Shown: piece after piece, positions 60,433 to 64,000 of the stretch | Position numbering within the stretch: position 1 is the stretch's first letter | How the letters are laid out: every line of letters begins with the position of its first letter | Assembly: GCF_026626745.1 (NCBI RefSeq) | Contig: NZ_JAPNJW010000001.1 | Coordinates: forward strand, 3,456,001 to 3,520,000 | DNA from: Nannocystis sp. RBIL2 | Lineage (GTDB): Bacteria; Myxococcota_A; Polyangia; Nannocystales; Nannocystaceae | DNA length: 64,000 nt | Direction of reading: 5' to 3' | The notes under the pieces: generated by a model | Databases searched by the model: none | Seen by the model: the letters and a program-made list of their open reading frames with translations, nothing else | Told to the model about the DNA's origin: nothing | Program-made: the position numbers and the translations under genes

Positions 60433-62090
60433 GCGACGCCCCGCGCAAGTCGGGCGCGCGCGCGCAGTTCGGCCTGGTCGTGCTCGCCGGCGCGGCCGCG
60501 GGGCTGCTCACCTGGCTCATCGCCCGCGCCTGGCCCGACCTGCCGGTCGAGCGCGCCACGGTCGCCAGCGTCGCCTTCATCCCGATCTGGACTTTGCTCG
60601 CCCTCGCCCTGGTCACCTGGCGCCGCCACGCCGCGCCCGGCTCCGGTCGGCGGCGCCTGTTCGCCATCCACCGCGGCCTCGGCGGCGCGCTGGCGCTCGC
60701 GGCCATGCTGATCTTCGGCTCGGGCGTCGGCGCCGTGCTCGACCGCGCCCTCGCGCGCTGGCAAGTCGTGCACGTCGCGGCCACCGACGTGCCCCCGGTC
60801 GGCGCGCAGCCGCTCGACGCGGTGCTCGCCGGCCTGCTCGCGGCCCAGCCGGCCCTGGTCCGCAGCGAGCTGTCGATCCACCCCGCCGGCCCCGAGCACC
60901 CGTGGATCGAGGTCGTCTACTTCGGCCCCACGCGCGAGCCGGTCCGCGTCGACTTCGACCCGATCACCGGCGCCCAGGTGGCCGAGGGCCGCGGCCCGCT
61001 GTGGGTCGTCCGCGACCTGCATCGCCACCTCCTGACCCAACCCCTCATCGGCGAGGCGGTGCTCGGCCTGCTCGGAGTCGCGCTGGCCCTGATCCTCTGC
61101 ACCGGCCTGGCCACGCGCCGCGACTGGCTGCGCAACCTGGTCCGCCGGCGCCGCCCGGCCCAGCCGCTGGCCATGCGCATGCACCAGTGGGTCGGCTTCT
61201 TCACCTTGCCGGCCGCGCTGGTGTGGGCGTGGTCGGGCGCCTTGCTCGGCCTGACCCTGGTCGTCGTGCCGATCGTCGGCGGCGGGGCCTACGGCGGCGA
61301 CCGGGTCGCCTTGATGCGCGACGTCCTCGCCACCGATCGCCCGCCGCTGGTCGACACCGCGGTGGAGCGGCCGAACCTGCAGCGCGCGCTCGCGGCCCGC
61401 TGCCCCGTCGTCGACGCGCACCTCGCCGACGCCGAGGTCCACCAGCTGCGCGTGCGTCACCCGGGCCTCGCCAGCGGCACGGTGCGCGTCGATCTCGAGG
61501 GCGACGGTCTGCTCGAGCGCGGCTCCTTCACCCGCGGGGCCGACGGCGCGCTGCGAGACTGTCGCGCCCTCCCGGCCGCCGGCCCCGGCCTGCAGGCCTT
61601 CATGGCCTCGGTCGTGCTGCACTACGGCGAGTGGGGTCCGGCGTGGCTGGTCGACCTCGCCTACGTCCTGCTCGGCGCCGGCCTCGTGGCCCTGTCGTGG
61701 CTCGGCGGGGTCCTGCTGGCGCGCCGGCGCGAACGCGACGGCGAGGCCCGCGCCGCCGAACGACTGCGGCGCTGGCTCGCCGGCCTCGGCTACGGCCTGC
61801 CGCTGGCGATCGCCACGCTGCTGCTGCTGTCGCGCGTCCCGGCGCTCGCGCGGGCCGAGAGCCTGGCCCTGCGGATGTTCGTGGCGGTGCTCGTGCTCGC
61901 GTTGCTGCTCGCGCGAACCTTCTCACGCGCCCCCGCGCTGCTCCACGGCGCCCTCGTGGTCCTGCTCGCCGCCGTCCCGCTCGCCGGCTGGCTCGTCGCC
62001 GGCGTCGCCCCGGGCCCCGTCGAGGTGGTGCTGGTCGTCCTCGCCGTCGCGCTCGTCGGCCTGCGGCGACGCCCCGTCGCACCGGCCTGA
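60429..62090 (+). CDS. PepSY-associated transmembrane protein, probable ferric-siderophore reductase
   Basis: The 553-residue protein (ATG 60429, overlapping the previous stop) belongs to the PepSY-TM family: LFAIHRGLGGALALAAMLIFG, DLHRHLLTQPLIGEAVLGLLG, MRMHQWVGFFTLPAALVWAWSG, with about eight to ten membrane helices and two soluble PepSY-like regions. Family members encoded with siderophore genes (FsrB/PiuB-type) are linked to iron release at the inner membrane. Operon position supports that role; there is no direct redox motif apart from the membrane His residues. Confidence 0.82.
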   Translation: MSDAPRKSGARAQFGLVVLAGAAAGLLTWLIARAWPDLPVERATVASVAFIPIWTLLALALVTWRRHAAPGSGRRRLFAIHRGLGGALALAAMLIFGSGVGAVLDRALARWQVVHVAATDVPPVGAQPLDAVLAGLLAAQPALVRSELSIHPAGPEHPWIEVVYFGPTREPVRVDFDPITGAQVAEGRGPLWVVRDLHRHLLTQPLIGEAVLGLLGVALALILCTGLATRRDWLRNLVRRRRPAQPLAMRMHQWVGFFTLPAALVWAWSGALLGLTLVVVPIVGGGAYGGDRVALMRDVLATDRPPLVDTAVERPNLQRALAARCPVVDAHLADAEVHQLRVRHPGLASGTVRVDLEGDGLLERGSFTRGADGALRDCRALPAAGPGLQAFMASVVLHYGEWGPAWLVDLAYVLLGAGLVALSWLGGVLLARRRERDGEARAAERLRRWLAGLGYGLPLAIATLLLLSRVPALARAESLALRMFVAVLVLALLLARTFSRAPALLHGALVVLLAAVPLAGWLVAGVAPGPVEVVLVVLAVALVGLRRRPVAPA

Positions 62091-62281
62091 GTCCCCGAGG
62101 TGCACGCGCCCGCCGTCGTCGCACGCACCGGCCCGAGGACCCCGGCGACGGCCGCTTCGCGCTCACCTGACCCGATGCACCGACATGCACGCGCGGCCCT
62201 CCCGCCCGTATTCCCGGCGCGTCTGCGCGGCCCGTGCGCCGCTGAGAGGCGCGTTCGGCGAATAGTTGCGCCGCCAGGGCC

Positions 62282-63430
<1,149 letters not shown>

Positions 63431-63436
63431 GGACCC

Positions 63437-64000
63437 GTGACCGCCGCCAACAACTCGTCCCCCTCCGACTCCGCCGACGCGAGCCTCTCCGCGTCGGCGG
63501 TCGCCGTTTCGCCCTCGACCGCGTCGGCCGCTGCTTCGCCCGCGACCGCCGACTCACCGACTCTCTCTGACACGCCGTCAGACCTCGACTTCGCCCGCAG
63601 CACCGCCCTCGTCATCGGCGCCGGCGCCAGCGGTCGGGCCGCGGCCGAGCTGCTGGTATTCCTCGGCGCCCGCGTCCGCCTCTACGACCAGAACCCCGGC
63701 GCCACCGTCCCCGAAGGCGTCGAGCCGGTGCTCGGGGCCGCCGACGTCCCGGCTGGGGCCTTCGCCGGCGTCGACCTCATGGTCCTGAGCCCCGGCGTCC
63801 CGCCCGAGCGCTTCCGCGCGGCCCAGCAGCAGTTCGCCCCGCAGGCCCGGGTCCACGGCGAGATGAGCCTGTCTCTGGCGATCGCCTCGGCCCGCTTCGG
63901 CCGCCTGCCGACCGTCCTCATCACCGGCACCAACGGCAAGAGCACCGTCACCGCCCTCACCGGCGCCCTGCTCGCCGCCGGCGGCCTGAAGCCGTTCGTC
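63437..64000 (+). CDS. murD: UDP-MurNAc-L-Ala:D-glutamate ligase (3' end outside the window)
   Basis: The frame from GTG 63437, 6 bases after the mraY stop, is open to the window edge (188 codons). After a Ser/Ala/Thr/Asp-rich N-terminal extension of about 50 residues, the MurD N-terminal domain begins STALVIGAGASGRAAAELL. It continues with VLSPGVPPERF and the ATP loop VLITGTNGKSTVTAL. The extension is unusual for MurD; a later start within it is possible but no ATG or good GTG occurs just before the conserved domain. Confidence 0.93.
   Translation, partial: MTAANNSSPSDSADASLSASAVAVSPSTASAAASPATADSPTLSDTPSDLDFARSTALVIGAGASGRAAAELLVFLGARVRLYDQNPGATVPEGVEPVLGAADVPAGAFAGVDLMVLSPGVPPERFRAAQQQFAPQARVHGEMSLSLAIASARFGRLPTVLITGTNGKSTVTALTGALLAAGGLKPFV

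Overview
The window is about 64 kb of very GC-rich, densely coding DNA. It most resembles a myxobacterium of the Nannocystis/Plesiocystis type. This is inferred from gene content, not from any rRNA marker: there are many lipoproteins with Thr/Ser/Asp-rich stalks after the lipobox, an IgGFc-binding-type surface lipoprotein, VWA and Cys-rich lipoproteins, a histone-H1-like Lys/Ala tail on a large soluble protein, and meso-DAP-type peptidoglycan genes. No rRNA, tRNA, transposase or phage gene was recognised. Layout, left to right. 0-8.4 kb: a truncated secreted protein, a lipoprotein alpha/beta-hydrolase lacking its nucleophile Ser, the minus-strand operon gatC-gatA-gatB-mtnA joined by 4-base stop/start overlaps, and two exported proteins. 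9-17 kb: murE, two hypothetical genes, a desaturase-like membrane enzyme, a trypsin-like lipoprotein protease and a Tat-exported sulfite-oxidase-type molybdoenzyme. 17-23.3 kb: a sugar module (PfkB-type kinase, GH65 phosphorylase, LLM flavin oxidoreductase), an ASRT-type protein and a divergent Gfo/Idh/MocA dehydrogenase. 23.5-31 kb: an IgGFc-binding lipoprotein, a large protein with an H1-like tail, msrA, an SseB-like protein and a second desaturase. 31-34.4 kb: rsmH-ftsL-ftsI. 34.7-38.5 kb: a Fic-fold protein without the Fic histidine, ribA, a metzincin protease and two small exported proteins. 38.9-39.4 kb: an unexplained, heavily structured minus-strand transcription unit with its own promoter, a 25-codon micro-ORF and a terminator. 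39.5-44.6 kb: lysA, a regularly spaced palindrome array, a TetR regulator with an operator and a membrane protein, a c-type cytochrome lipoprotein, an SMR transporter and a VWA lipoprotein. 44.8-49.4 kb: a compact operon murF - membrane protein - egtB - egtD. 49.8-51.7 kb: an HNH endonuclease and a lipoprotein. 52.5-62.1 kb: an iron-regulated block with three Fur-box matches: a methyltransferase, then a Cys-rich lipoprotein, an IucA-IucB-like fusion, an IucC/AlcC-type synthetase, an N-hydroxylase and a PepSY membrane protein, forming a predicted hydroxamate siderophore operon. 62.3-64 kb: mraY and the start of murD. Two themes run through the window. First, the normally contiguous division and cell-wall cluster (rsmH, ftsL, ftsI, murE, murF, mraY, murD) is broken into four pieces spread over 55 kb. 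Second, a short palindrome with core TGTCC-N4-GGACA (often extended to CATGTCC/GGACATG) occurs dozens of times. It lies at nearly every convergent gene junction, where it can act as a terminator, it forms regularly spaced arrays, and it is found in frame inside genes. In gatA it goes with repeated copies of an active-site-loop segment that enlarge the protein by roughly 110 residues.
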